From an uncultured bacterium (lineage in GTDB: Bacteria; Cyanobacteriota; Vampirovibrionia; Gastranaerophilales; Gastranaerophilaceae), in NCBI GenBank assembly GCA_900551915.1, contig URXT01000032.1:1-20759 (forward strand): a stretch of 20,759 bases of DNA, read 5' to 3'. Below, piece after piece: positions 1 to 7,144 of the stretch (positions are counted from its first letter, which is position 1; every line of letters starts with the position of its first letter). Both the position numbers and the translations under genes were made by a program. Below the pieces are notes generated by a model. The model was not told the origin of the DNA. It saw only the letters and a list, made by a program, of their open reading frames with translations, and searched no databases.

Positions 1-2
1 GA

Positions 3-1112
3 GCTGATGGGCTTAATATTGAGGGTAAAGTCCTTAACAACAGTGGAACTGCGAATATTTTAAATACCGAAGGCGGTTTAAATGTTAAAACAGACGGGCT
101 TGTTCAGTCTGACGGCGACGCTTTAAATATGACCAATAGAGGTCAGGGTGGCTTTAATATTGACGGCAGCGTGCTTAATAATGAAGGTATGGCAGATTTA
201 TTAAACACCGCTGGCGGCCTGAACGTTAATGCTGACGGAACAGTAACCTCTAATGGAACAAGCCTTGATATGACTAATAATGGAGCTGATGGGCTTAATA
301 TTGAGGGTAAAGTCCTTAACAACAGTGGAACTGCGAACATTTTAAATACCGAAGGCGGTTTAAATGTTAAAACCGGCGGGCTTGTTCAGTCTGACGGTGA
401 TGCCTTAAATATGACAAACCAAGGCAATGGCGGATTTATTGTCGACGGAACAATCCAAAATAATAAAAACATTGCAACATTAACAAATGAAGCAGGTGCA
501 TTCAATGTAAATGCAGGCGGGCAGGTAATTTCAAATGGCACAAAACTTGCAATGACAAACAGTGGCGCAGGCGGGCTTAATATTGCAGGGCTTGTAGATA
601 ATAATGCCGGAGAAGCCGGTATATCAAACATTAATACCGATGCAGGCCTAAATGTTCTAAACGGCGGTCGTGTTTCTAACGCCGGAACAAAATTACTTAT
701 GTCAAACAGTGGTAACCAAGGTTTAAATATCGCAGGAACTGTTGAGTCTACCGCAGGAAGCACTGAAATCAACAACATGGGCGGCGGTTTACACGTAACC
801 GATACCGGACTTGTTGAAAACAGTGGTGCTTCCCTTGATATGAACAACACCGGAGATGGCGGCTTTACAATTGATGGTACTGTTAACAACAATAGCGGAA
901 CTGCTGATTTATACAACGAAAACAACAAGCTGCTGATTTCTTCAACCGGCCGTATTAACTCAAAAGGTTCCGAGTTAAATGTTACCAATAAAGGTACTAA
1001 CGGAATGCATATCCAAGGTATTGTAAAACACCAAAATACTAACGGAAAAGTAAATTTCGTTAACCAAGATTCAAACATGGTAATCGGCCATGAAACTACT
1101 GAATTTAACATT
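3..1112 (+). repeat. In-frame 141-bp tandem repeats, with a 282-bp higher-order period
   Basis: Units start at 3, 144, 285, 426, 567 (147 bp), 714, 855 and 996. Each encodes a block of the type GGxNIxGxVxNNxG, then GGLNV, then GxLxMTNxG. The unit at 3 and the unit at 285 are nearly identical in DNA (a few substitutions over about 130 bp), while adjacent units diverge more. This indicates duplication of a two-unit block. Units decay toward the 3' end, and the last is only recognisable by its first residues. The array continues upstream of the window. Confidence 0.9.
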
Positions 1113-3101
1113 GATTCAGATGCGGATGTTAATATTAAAGTTACAGATGGAAACATTTTAAATTACGGCGTTCCAAAAACTTTAATCAGAACAACAAACA
1201 AAGCTGATTTAAATATGGACGTACTTAACGGTTCTATTGGTGAAGACCTTGGGCTTTGTGATGGCGGAATTTGTACCGGCGTAGGCCCTGGCGAAAGAGA
1301 TTTGACAAAATCAATTAATACCGAAGTTGACGGAAGTATTACCGCATACAGTAAAGGAAACGGTGCGCTTATTAATATTGCAAGCTTAGATAAGGATATG
1401 CATGTTAATAAAATCCATTCTGATGGTAAAGTAATCCTTCTTGCTGATGATAAATTAAATAAAGGTGCGACAGCATACGACATTATAAACACAGCAGATG
1501 ACAATACAGTTGATCCAAACCTTAAAGGTAATGCCATTTCAGCTATTGCAAGCGGTAATATCGGCGAAAATAAAGATAACAAACTAACCTTTATTCAGAC
1601 CGGTGCAACTGTTGACATTGCAAATGAAAACGATGATGCTTCAAAACCGCATGAACTTTACGATACACCAAAAATTTCAGCAAACGGCGGCGTTGAATTC
1701 CTCGCCATCGGAGATGTAAATATCAAAGGACTTGATAATGCTGATGGAACTAAAAATGATACAAATGTATGTACGATTGCATCAAGAACAGGCTCTGTCA
1801 ATGCTGAATTTTCCGGAAATACCTACATTCGTGATATCACAGCCCAAGATGAAGTAAATGTTGTAAACAGAGGCCCTGAAATCTACATTGAAAACCTTGG
1901 TGGAGCACCTTCAAGATATGCTGAAACAGGAGATTACTACGGAAACTATGACGGAATCGTTCCGGAAAGAGCCAATATTAAAGCTCTTGATTTAGGAACT
2001 GTTGAAAACCCGAACCACACACCAAACTCAACAATTGTAATTAAAAATGGTACAATTAACGGTAAAGGTTCAACAAGCCACCCGGGACTCGACCAGGATG
2101 TAACCGTTACGGCTGATAACGCCTATGTCGGAGGTTACTACTTCAACATGGGTAAACACAGATATGATGATCCTAACAACCCGCAAGGCTTAACTACTGT
2201 AACAAAAGATGACCACACCAACAAATTAGTTAATGCCGGAGATCCTAATACTGATGTATCTATCAGAGGTAAAGCTGTAAGACCCGATGATGTAACTGAA
2301 ATTGGAAGAAATCCTATTGAAAGAGATTACTATTATGCAGATCTTGACGGTGATGGAGAACCTGATGATGGTTATGATCCGGGTGAAAGCGGCAGCGGTC
2401 AGAAAGATGACCCAACATTTGACCCAGATAAAGAAACTGGCGATGACCTAGTAGTTCCGGTTCCAGGTGATGACGACGATGACGGACCAGTCCCTGGTGA
2501 TGATGATGACGACGATGATGGTCCAGTCCCTGGTGATGATGATGACGACGATGATGGTCCAGTCCCTGGCGATGATGATGACGACGATGACGGTCCAATC
2601 CCTGGCGATGATGATGACGGTCCTGAACCTATACCACCAACCCCAACTCCGGACTTCCCTGATATGGATGCCGCCAAGCAAACTTGGAAAAAAGAATATA
2701 ACGATTATATTTCAGTAATCGACAAACGACAAAATATCAGATTCGATATTACAACAAACCAAAACCCGGTTGTATTTGAATCCTCACCGGAAGTTGGCGG
2801 TCTTCTGAACATATCAAGAGGCGGCGTTCAGTTAACTCATAACAAGTCACTAAAAGTCGGTGATATTATACCTGTCCATATACAATATGGTGATGTTGAA
2901 GTGAACGCAAATGTAAAAATTGTTTCAGCATCAGATGTAACAGCCGGAGCTGAGTTCGTTGACCTTGACCAAGCAACAGCCAACAAGTTATTATACTTAA
3001 GCTTATTAAAAGATGATGGCGGACAGCCTAAAGAAGAATATTACGCGAACACTAATTACATTGAAAATGAAAATCTTTCAACAACAGGTGTAGATGACTA
3101 A
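3..3101 (+). CDS. Adhesin-like repeat protein with C-terminal PilZ domain, 5'-partial
   Basis: The reading frame is open from base 3, and the first in-frame ATG (129) lies inside a repeat unit, so the true start is upstream of the window. Order seen: seven 47-49-residue repeats rich in Asn, Gly and Thr (3-995) with a weaker eighth; a beta-rich filamentous-haemagglutinin-like region to about 2330; a calcium-loop-like DLDGDG motif at 2340; an Asp-rich linker (2454-2618); a Pro-rich spacer; then a PilZ domain (about 2700-3040). PilZ shows RQNIR (RxxxR, 2727-2741) and NISRGG (NxSxxG, 2808-2825), the two c-di-GMP contact motifs of the family. No hydrophobic segment separates linker and PilZ. Surface location is inferred from the repeats; the signal peptide or secretion domain would lie outside the window. 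A terminator follows. The PilZ call is firm, the adhesin role moderate. Confidence 0.85.
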   Translation, partial: ADGLNIEGKVLNNSGTANILNTEGGLNVKTDGLVQSDGDALNMTNRGQGGFNIDGSVLNNEGMADLLNTAGGLNVNADGTVTSNGTSLDMTNNGADGLNIEGKVLNNSGTANILNTEGGLNVKTGGLVQSDGDALNMTNQGNGGFIVDGTIQNNKNIATLTNEAGAFNVNAGGQVISNGTKLAMTNSGAGGLNIAGLVDNNAGEAGISNINTDAGLNVLNGGRVSNAGTKLLMSNSGNQGLNIAGTVESTAGSTEINNMGGGLHVTDTGLVENSGASLDMNNTGDGGFTIDGTVNNNSGTADLYNENNKLLISSTGRINSKGSELNVTNKGTNGMHIQGIVKHQNTNGKVNFVNQDSNMVIGHETTEFNIDSDADVNIKVTDGNILNYGVPKTLIRTTNKADLNMDVLNGSIGEDLGLCDGGICTGVGPGERDLTKSINTEVDGSITAYSKGNGALINIASLDKDMHVNKIHSDGKVILLADDKLNKGATAYDIINTADDNTVDPNLKGNAISAIASGNIGENKDNKLTFIQTGATVDIANENDDASKPHELYDTPKISANGGVEFLAIGDVNIKGLDNADGTKNDTNVCTIASRTGSVNAEFSGNTYIRDITAQDEVNVVNRGPEIYIENLGGAPSRYAETGDYYGNYDGIVPERANIKALDLGTVENPNHTPNSTIVIKNGTINGKGSTSHPGLDQDVTVTADNAYVGGYYFNMGKHRYDDPNNPQGLTTVTKDDHTNKLVNAGDPNTDVSIRGKAVRPDDVTEIGRNPIERDYYYADLDGDGEPDDGYDPGESGSGQKDDPTFDPDKETGDDLVVPVPGDDDDDGPVPGDDDDDDDGPVPGDDDDDDDGPVPGDDDDDDDGPIPGDDDDGPEPIPPTPTPDFPDMDAAKQTWKKEYNDYISVIDKRQNIRFDITTNQNPVVFESSPEVGGLLNISRGGVQLTHNKSLKVGDIIPVHIQYGDVEVNANVKIVSASDVTAGAEFVDLDQATANKLLYLSLLKDDGGQPKEEYYANTNYIENENLSTTGVDD
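2484..2618 (+). repeat. 36-bp Asp-rich minisatellite inside the coding region
   Basis: Three consecutive 36-bp units (2484, 2520, 2556) each encode GPVPG followed by seven Asp. A shorter fourth copy at 2592 has GPIPG and four Asp, and a related VPVPG-Asp5 block precedes at 2454. The period is a multiple of three, so copy-number change keeps the frame. The linker is strongly acidic and may bind calcium or act as an extended spacer (inference). Confidence 0.92.
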
Positions 3102-3117
3102 GTCACATAAAATAAAC

Positions 3118-3149
3118 AAAAAGAGGTTGATTTTATCAACCTCTTTTTT
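3118..3149 (+). terminator. Rho-independent terminator after the PilZ-adhesin gene
   Basis: The left arm AAGAGGTTGAT (3121-3131), a TTT loop and the right arm ATCAACCTCTT are followed by a T run, starting 16 bases after the stop codon. Confidence 0.9.
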
Positions 3150-3188
3150 GTTGAATAATAGATAAATTTATGTTATAGTTATTGAGTA

Positions 3189-3229
3189 GTACAGTTAAAA
3201 TTTAATAAATGTTTACGCCGAAGTGGTAG
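3189..3229 (+). repeat. Direct repeat, copy 1: tRNA-Leu upstream region plus 5' end
   Basis: This stretch matches 3341-3381 with about three mismatches, at an offset of 152 bp. It covers about 28 bp of sequence upstream of the tRNA and the first 12-13 bases of the tRNA itself (GCCGAAGTGGT). Confidence 0.85.
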
Positions 3230-3242
3230 GAACACTATTGGC
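3217..3242 (+). pseudogene. Truncated tRNA-Leu 5' remnant
   Basis: It begins GCCGAAGTGGTAG like the intact tRNA-Leu at 3369, then continues GAACAC, compatible with a D-arm that has lost about eight bases. No anticodon loop, T-arm or 3' acceptor strand follows, so it cannot be a functional tRNA. It can fold as a short hairpin (GCC..AGTG / CACT..GGC). It could instead be the start of a structured RNA that reuses the tRNA 5' end. Confidence 0.5.
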
Positions 3243-3255
3243 AGAAAAAAGTAAG

Positions 3256-3317
3256 AAAACGATTGAGTATCGTTTTCGTTCGTTCCGTCGTGGAACGTGC
3301 TAGCGTAAGCGGCGCAC
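3256..3317 (+). other. Block of consecutive hairpins between the two tRNA-like 5' ends
   Basis: Three stem-loops follow one another: AAAACGAT/ATCGTTTT (3256-3263 with 3269-3276), CGTTCC/GGAACG (3281-3286 with 3292-3297) and GTGC/GCAC (3297-3300 with 3314-3317). Base composition is richer in GC than the surrounding intergenic DNA from about 3280 to 3340. No convincing ORF or T-run terminator is present. It may be a small structured RNA or the remnant of a short inserted element; neither is proven. Confidence 0.35.
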
Positions 3318-3340
3318 TTCCACCACAACGATGCTTAAGG

Positions 3341-3381
3341 GTACAGTTAAAAGTTAATAGATATTTACGCCGAAGTGGTGG
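3341..3381 (+). repeat. Direct repeat, copy 2: intact tRNA-Leu upstream region plus 5' end
   Basis: Partner of 3189-3229. This copy leads into the complete tRNA gene and probably carries its native promoter region, although no clear -35/-10 pair was identified. Confidence 0.85.
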
Positions 3382-3449
3382 AATGGTAGACACGTACGTT
3401 TCAGGTGCGTATGGAGAAATCTGTGCGGGTTCAAGTCCCGCCTTCGGCA
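3369..3449 (+). tRNA. tRNA-Leu (anticodon CAG)
   Basis: The acceptor stem GCCGAAG pairs with CTTCGGC, discriminator base A. The anticodon stem TACGT/GCGTA encloses the seven-base loop TTCAGGT, giving anticodon CAG. A long variable arm (class II) and a T-arm GCGGG-TTCAAGT-CCCGC follow. CCA is not encoded. Overlapping ORFs on both strands are by-products of the tRNA. Confidence 0.95.
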
Positions 3450-3475
3450 TTTATTTAATTATTAGAAGATTATAG

Positions 3476-3556
3476 TTAGGACTTATCACCCGTTGTTTCC
3501 GCGCCATGGGCGCTCCAACTGCGGTTATCTTCTGCATACTTAGCTGTAATGTTCAT
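3476..3556 (-). CDS. Candidate 26-residue small ORF
   Basis: On the minus strand an ATG at 3556 is preceded at a plausible distance by AAAGG and reads MNITAKYAEDNRSWSAHGAE and six more residues before TAA. The composition looks more protein-like and less AT-rich than the surrounding intergenic DNA, and a GCGCC-ATG-GGCGC hairpin (3501-3513) lies inside it. No homologue is recognised. It could equally be a gene remnant or a structured RNA. The rest of 3450-3716 shows only AT-rich sequence leading to the Hsp20 gene. Confidence 0.2.
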   Translation of the reverse strand: MNITAKYAEDNRSWSAHGAETTGDKS

Positions 3557-3716
3557 GTTACATACCTTTGCATACAGATTATCAAATTCTCACCTTCGTT
3601 TTTTATATGAAAATTGTTAAATTTTAGTTAATTATAGAAGCTTTTATGAATTTCAGAGCAATAATATAAGTGTTGAAGATAAAAGTTTAAAGATAAAAAA
3701 CTGAAAGGAGCAAATT

Positions 3717-4172
3717 ATGAAATTCTTAATTAAAAAATCACCGGACGGATTTATCAAAACTGTAAATGACGAAATCAGCTCAATATTAAACCGAAATTTT
3801 GACAGTCTTTTCCCTGAATATATATTCACCGAAGATATGGATAAACTTTCTATTCCGGTTGAAATTCAAGAAAAAGATTCCGAATATAAAGTTAAAGCTG
3901 AACTTCCGGGAGTAAAAAAAGAAGATTTAGATATAGACATTGACAAAAACCAAATTATTATAAATGCCAAAAAAGAAGCTGAAAATGAAGAAAATACTAA
4001 ATCTTATAGAAAATCCGAATTCAGATACGGAGAATTTTCAAGAGCTGTATATTTCCCAATTGATATTGATGTTGAAAAGACGACTGCAAAGCTTGAACAT
4101 GGTATATTGAAAATTACAGCTCCAAAAATACAAGCAGAAAAATCACATAACAGAAAACTCACCATTGAGTAA
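3717..4172 (+). CDS. Hsp20/alpha-crystallin small heat-shock protein
   Basis: This is a 151-residue ATP-independent chaperone that holds unfolding proteins for later refolding in the cytoplasm. The alpha-crystallin domain spans about residues 45-151, with the ELPGV-KKEDL motif near its start and the family signature GILKITAPK near its end. The N-terminal 40 residues are the usual variable arm, but the protein ends RKLTIE with no long C-terminal extension. The start is set by AAAGGAG seven bases before ATG. No CIRCE operator is visible upstream. It appears monocistronic, ending in a bidirectional terminator shared with the convergent TolC-family gene. Confidence 0.95.
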   Translation: MKFLIKKSPDGFIKTVNDEISSILNRNFDSLFPEYIFTEDMDKLSIPVEIQEKDSEYKVKAELPGVKKEDLDIDIDKNQIIINAKKEAENEENTKSYRKSEFRYGEFSRAVYFPIDIDVEKTTAKLEHGILKITAPKIQAEKSHNRKLTIE

Positions 4173-4186
4173 TGGTAAAATCTATT

Positions 4187-4217
4187 AAAAAAGAGCAGCT
4201 ACAAACTGCTCTTTTTT
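4187..4217. terminator. Bidirectional terminator between Hsp20 and the TolC-family gene
   Basis: AAAGAGCAG (to 4198), loop CTACAAA (4199-4205) and CTGCTCTTTTTT (4206-4217). An A run precedes and a T run follows, so the hairpin can terminate both convergent genes; the minus-strand stop codon lies four bases away. Confidence 0.9.
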
Positions 4218-4221
4218 ATTC

Positions 4222-5751
4222 TTAATTTTCAGGTTCATCTATATGTTCATGCTCATGACCATCACATTCTAGTGAAGCATCGAGTTTCTTTAATAAATCT
4301 TTATAATGGTACTGCATGGCATGCTCAGCCCTTTCATGAAGATTGTCAACATGAGTATGCATAGCAATTTCAAGATTTGCAAGTGAAGTATTATATTCAT
4401 AAAGCATTTTTACATAGTGAATTTTAGAATTATTAAAGTCTTCACGAGCTTTTTGATACGCAATATAATCAGCTTCTTCATCATTATAAGCAGAGTTTAC
4501 AAGATCAAAATTTTCTTTTGACTGTATTAACTTCTGCTCAGAAGATTTTACCTGTTTTTCCGAACGCAAAACATTTAAAAAGGCTTTTTTCACCGCAAAA
4601 TATAAATTTTGTCTAAATTTTTCAATATCATTGGCAGCTATATTAACCTCTGCCTCAGCTCGGTCAATTTCATGTTTAAGCTGTTTTATATTAACTGCAG
4701 AAGACATATTCACAGACATCATAAGACTGCTGTTAGAATACTCTCGCGTATTATTAAAACCATAACCAACATTTCCTGTTAAATCCGGGAAATACTGTCT
4801 TTTGACTGCAATTAACGACTGTTTCATTGCTGAAAGAGTTGCATCTAGAACAGATAAATCAGGACTGTTTTTTTCCGCAATAGAAAATGAATCGTTCATA
4901 GTATAAGGAAGCTTTTTAATTTTAGAGGTTTCATTTTTTTCTATTTTCGTTTTTAACGCAACGTCAATAATATTTTTATCGTCTGTTGGCTTTGTCAAAA
5001 TACTTTCAGGCATATAAACATCCGAAAAATTAAACGTATCTACTTTTTGTATGCTGAACTCCGGCGCCGGTGCAATATATAAAGAATTTGCCAAATCCGC
5101 TAGAGCAAGGTCATAGTTATTTTGCGCGTCAAGAAGTAGAATTTTTGCCTCGCTGAGATTTATTTTGGCATTTGTATAATCAGCCTTGCGATTTTTATCC
5201 TTTAGTGAAAGTTCATGAGCTTTTGTAAGATGGTCTTCATTTAAGTAAACATTATTTTTAGCTATTTCAACTTCCGACTGAGCTTTAAGAAGCGCATAAT
5301 AATGTATTTTTACATCGTAAATGGTATTACAAATACTATCCAAAAATTCATATTCGGAAGCAAGTTTGTAAAATCTTTCCATCCTTATAATAGAATTCGT
5401 TTTACCAAAATTCCATAAAAGCTGGCTCAAATAAACATTTACTTGCGGAAGTTCTCTATTTGAGGAACCGTTATAATTTTTGTTGGAGTTGTAATCCTGA
5501 TAAATACCCGCATCATATCCTAAATTTGGAAAATAAGCGGATTTTGCAATTCCAACGTTACTTATTGCAACTTGAAGATTGTAAGCTTTTCCTTTAATTA
5601 CAGGACTGTTATTAATTGCGACACTTACACATTCATCTAACGAAAGCACTGCCCCTTCTTGAACTGAAGGTTCTTCAATTGCGCAAGCGCTTAAAGATAT
5701 AAACAGAAATAAACTCCCAAATAAAATCTTTAAAATAATTATTATTTTCAT
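4222..5751 (-). CDS. TolC-family outer-membrane efflux lipoprotein with His-rich C-terminal tail
   Basis: This 509-residue protein would form the outer-membrane/periplasmic channel of a tripartite exporter or secretion system. An N-terminal hydrophobic segment ends in the lipobox LSAC (Cys23), indicating lipidation. Two OEP repeats are visible: one opens with LSLDECVSVAINNSP (near residue 37), the other with SFSIAEKNSPDLSVLDA (near 288), each followed by long helical coiled-coil stretches. The linker between them (about 225-280) is unusually long. The tail carries eight His between residues 465 and 503, ending CDGHEHEH, a likely metal-binding segment, which may point to metal export (inference). 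AGGAA precedes the ATG. It follows the nucleotidyltransferase gene by 38 bp and is probably cotranscribed. No pump or adaptor gene is next to it. Confidence 0.88.
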   Translation of the reverse strand: MKIIIILKILFGSLFLFISLSACAIEEPSVQEGAVLSLDECVSVAINNSPVIKGKAYNLQVAISNVGIAKSAYFPNLGYDAGIYQDYNSNKNYNGSSNRELPQVNVYLSQLLWNFGKTNSIIRMERFYKLASEYEFLDSICNTIYDVKIHYYALLKAQSEVEIAKNNVYLNEDHLTKAHELSLKDKNRKADYTNAKINLSEAKILLLDAQNNYDLALADLANSLYIAPAPEFSIQKVDTFNFSDVYMPESILTKPTDDKNIIDVALKTKIEKNETSKIKKLPYTMNDSFSIAEKNSPDLSVLDATLSAMKQSLIAVKRQYFPDLTGNVGYGFNNTREYSNSSLMMSVNMSSAVNIKQLKHEIDRAEAEVNIAANDIEKFRQNLYFAVKKAFLNVLRSEKQVKSSEQKLIQSKENFDLVNSAYNDEEADYIAYQKAREDFNNSKIHYVKMLYEYNTSLANLEIAMHTHVDNLHERAEHAMQYHYKDLLKKLDASLECDGHEHEHIDEPEN

Positions 5752-5789
5752 AAGTTTCCTGATTTTTTATTTTACGGATTTTTCCATCT

Positions 5790-6584
5790 TTAAAATTCAA
5801 CTTCTACAATTTTTCGTAAATTTTCAACAATTTTATCTGCGGTTGTAAGTTTCAGTGCAGTACTACATGTACATAGAAAATTTACACCTTTTTCAAAATC
5901 TTTTGGGAGAATTTTACAATTTTTAATTGCAAATTCGACCAGTTTCTTTTCTCCAGGATTTAAAACCCTGTTCAATGCAAAAATTATATCAAAATAACTT
6001 GCCAGAAAAGCTGATATTCTATGATTTATACTAACAAAATCATTTCTATTAACGGCTGACTCAAGCTGGTCATAATACGAAAACATAACGTCTTTAAGAT
6101 AAAGAAAGTTTTTACGGATTATATTTTTTGCAAGCTTTTCTGGATATGGAGTTTCAGTAAGTTCCTGAATTGCTCTAAATTTGCCATTTCTGTCAAAAAG
6201 TATCTTAGACTTGTTAACATTGTCAACAAAGCAGGTTGTATAACCCAACGAAGCATTACAGTTAATCCAAACCCAATCGATATTAGCTTTTATGCCTTCA
6301 AGCGTTCGATACATAACATCAACGGGCTTACCTGTTTCTCTCAAATAAAAAACATCTCCGGTTTCAAAATAATGGTTATCTATTTCCGGATTGTCTGAAT
6401 ACTTTTCAGCGATTTCTTTTCTCGCTGCAACCTGAGGTTCCTTTTCACAGTAAATATAAATATCATAATCTGATGATACGTCATCATTTTTTACAACAGA
6501 GGATCCGCCAAGAGCAATGGCTTCAACTTCTTTAAGCTTGCTATAATCCTCAACCATTTTTTCAAGAATTTCTTTGGATTTCAT
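5790..6584 (-). CDS. Nucleotidyltransferase-fold protein (DUF4037-like)
   Basis: This 264-residue protein has a polymerase-beta-like nucleotidyltransferase domain at the N-terminus: GGSS at residues 26-29, then SDYDIYIY with the DxD pair at Asp39 and Asp41, and the third acidic residue in PVDVMYR (Asp89). All three metal-binding carboxylates are present, so it is probably active. The C-terminal half (about 130-260) is helical, as in stand-alone transferases that modify small molecules. The substrate is unknown; antibiotic-nucleotidylating relatives exist, but nothing here shows resistance. AGGAG upstream sets the start. First gene of a two-gene minus-strand unit. Confidence 0.75.
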   Translation of the reverse strand: MKSKEILEKMVEDYSKLKEVEAIALGGSSVVKNDDVSSDYDIYIYCEKEPQVAARKEIAEKYSDNPEIDNHYFETGDVFYLRETGKPVDVMYRTLEGIKANIDWVWINCNASLGYTTCFVDNVNKSKILFDRNGKFRAIQELTETPYPEKLAKNIIRKNFLYLKDVMFSYYDQLESAVNRNDFVSINHRISAFLASYFDIIFALNRVLNPGEKKLVEFAIKNCKILPKDFEKGVNFLCTCSTALKLTTADKIVENLRKIVEVEF

Positions 6585-6607
6585 ATTAATTCTCCTGGTT
6601 ATTTAAA

Positions 6608-6635
6608 ATTATATACAAAAAATGGCTTGACACAA
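6608..6635 (-). promoter_or_regulatory. Probable promoter for the nucleotidyltransferase-TolC unit
   Basis: Read on the minus strand: TTGTGT (6635-6630), a 16-bp spacer, then TATAAT (6613-6608), about 24 bases before the start codon. Its -35 box overlaps that of the divergent promoter on the plus strand. Confidence 0.5.
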
Positions 6636-6654
6636 TCTATAAATATGCTACCAT
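6627..6654 (+). promoter_or_regulatory. Promoter of the DUF2023 gene
   Basis: A consensus TTGACA at 6627-6632, a 16-bp spacer and TACCAT at 6649-6654, the latter preceded by an extended -10 TGC. The predicted start is near 6661, leaving a leader of about 15 bases with CGGAG before the ATG at 6676. Confidence 0.65.
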
Positions 6655-6675
6655 AAAGTTAGTCGGAGCTAACAT

Positions 6676-7140
6676 ATGAGAATTAATTTTTACACACCTT
6701 TAAGTATATTAAATAAAACAAACGGTTACAAACAGAATTTTAACGCAAAAGAGGTTTCAAACGCGGCAAAATTAACTGAATATTCGGACTTACGAGTATT
6801 CCACCATCATATCTATGAATATAAAAAAGGTATACGAAATTTAATTCTAACAACAGAAAAAGCAAAATATAGAGATTCTATAGAAAAACGGCTTAATAAC
6901 GAAAATATAGATTATGTAATCCACGACATAAACAACGGCAAAATAAATGTATATTTTGGCGAAAAAAAATGCGTTGACGTTGTCAAAACATTTAGTCCAA
7001 AACTTAATGAACTTACTGCCGAACAGGATTTTATATTAGGCATAATGCTCGGTTACGACAGGGTTAAGCAATGCGAAAGATACCTGAAAATTAAAAATAA
7101 CGTAATCAGATTAAAATCAAACAGCCAGCTTGACAGTTAA
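6676..7140 (+). CDS. DUF2023 family protein with lineage-type N-terminal leader
   Basis: This 154-residue protein has a DUF2023 domain from about residue 37: LRVFHHHIYEYKKGIRNL (39-56), KINVYFG (89-95) and the C-terminal signature DFILGIMLGYDRVKQCERY (118-136). These match the family as I know it from Bacteroidota and Helicobacter; its function is not established. The first about 35 residues, ending in QNFNAKEV, are extra relative to the usual family start and resemble the polar leaders of other proteins here. CGGAG sets the start. The promoter has a consensus -35. The stop lies four bases from the stop of the convergent AsmA-like gene, with no terminator between. Confidence 0.85.
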   Translation: MRINFYTPLSILNKTNGYKQNFNAKEVSNAAKLTEYSDLRVFHHHIYEYKKGIRNLILTTEKAKYRDSIEKRLNNENIDYVIHDINNGKINVYFGEKKCVDVVKTFSPKLNELTAEQDFILGIMLGYDRVKQCERYLKIKNNVIRLKSNSQLDS

Positions 7141-7144
7141 AATT

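Noticed and set aside
3..1112. Regular repeats considered as a CRISPR array
   Set aside because: The 141-bp units are translated in one open frame with no unique spacers.
386..1582. Long minus-strand frames of 256 and 139 codons opposite the adhesin
   Set aside because: Antisense shadows of the repetitive Asn/Gly/Thr-rich coding sequence; composition is Pro/Ser/Leu-rich and the plus-strand frame is clearly coding.
2314..2718. Several overlapping frames across the Asp-rich repeat
   Set aside because: They are shadows created by the 36-bp repeat, with runs of His/Arg, Ser or Met, and have no ribosome-binding sites.
3235..3475. ORFs on both strands across the tRNA-Leu (71 and 70 codons)
   Set aside because: They are read through the tRNA sequence; the minus-strand frame begins MPKAGLEPAQ, a familiar false translation of tRNA complements.
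3600..3716. CIRCE or other heat-shock operator upstream of Hsp20
   Set aside because: No TTAGCACTC-N9-GAGTGCTAA palindrome or similar inverted repeat is present.
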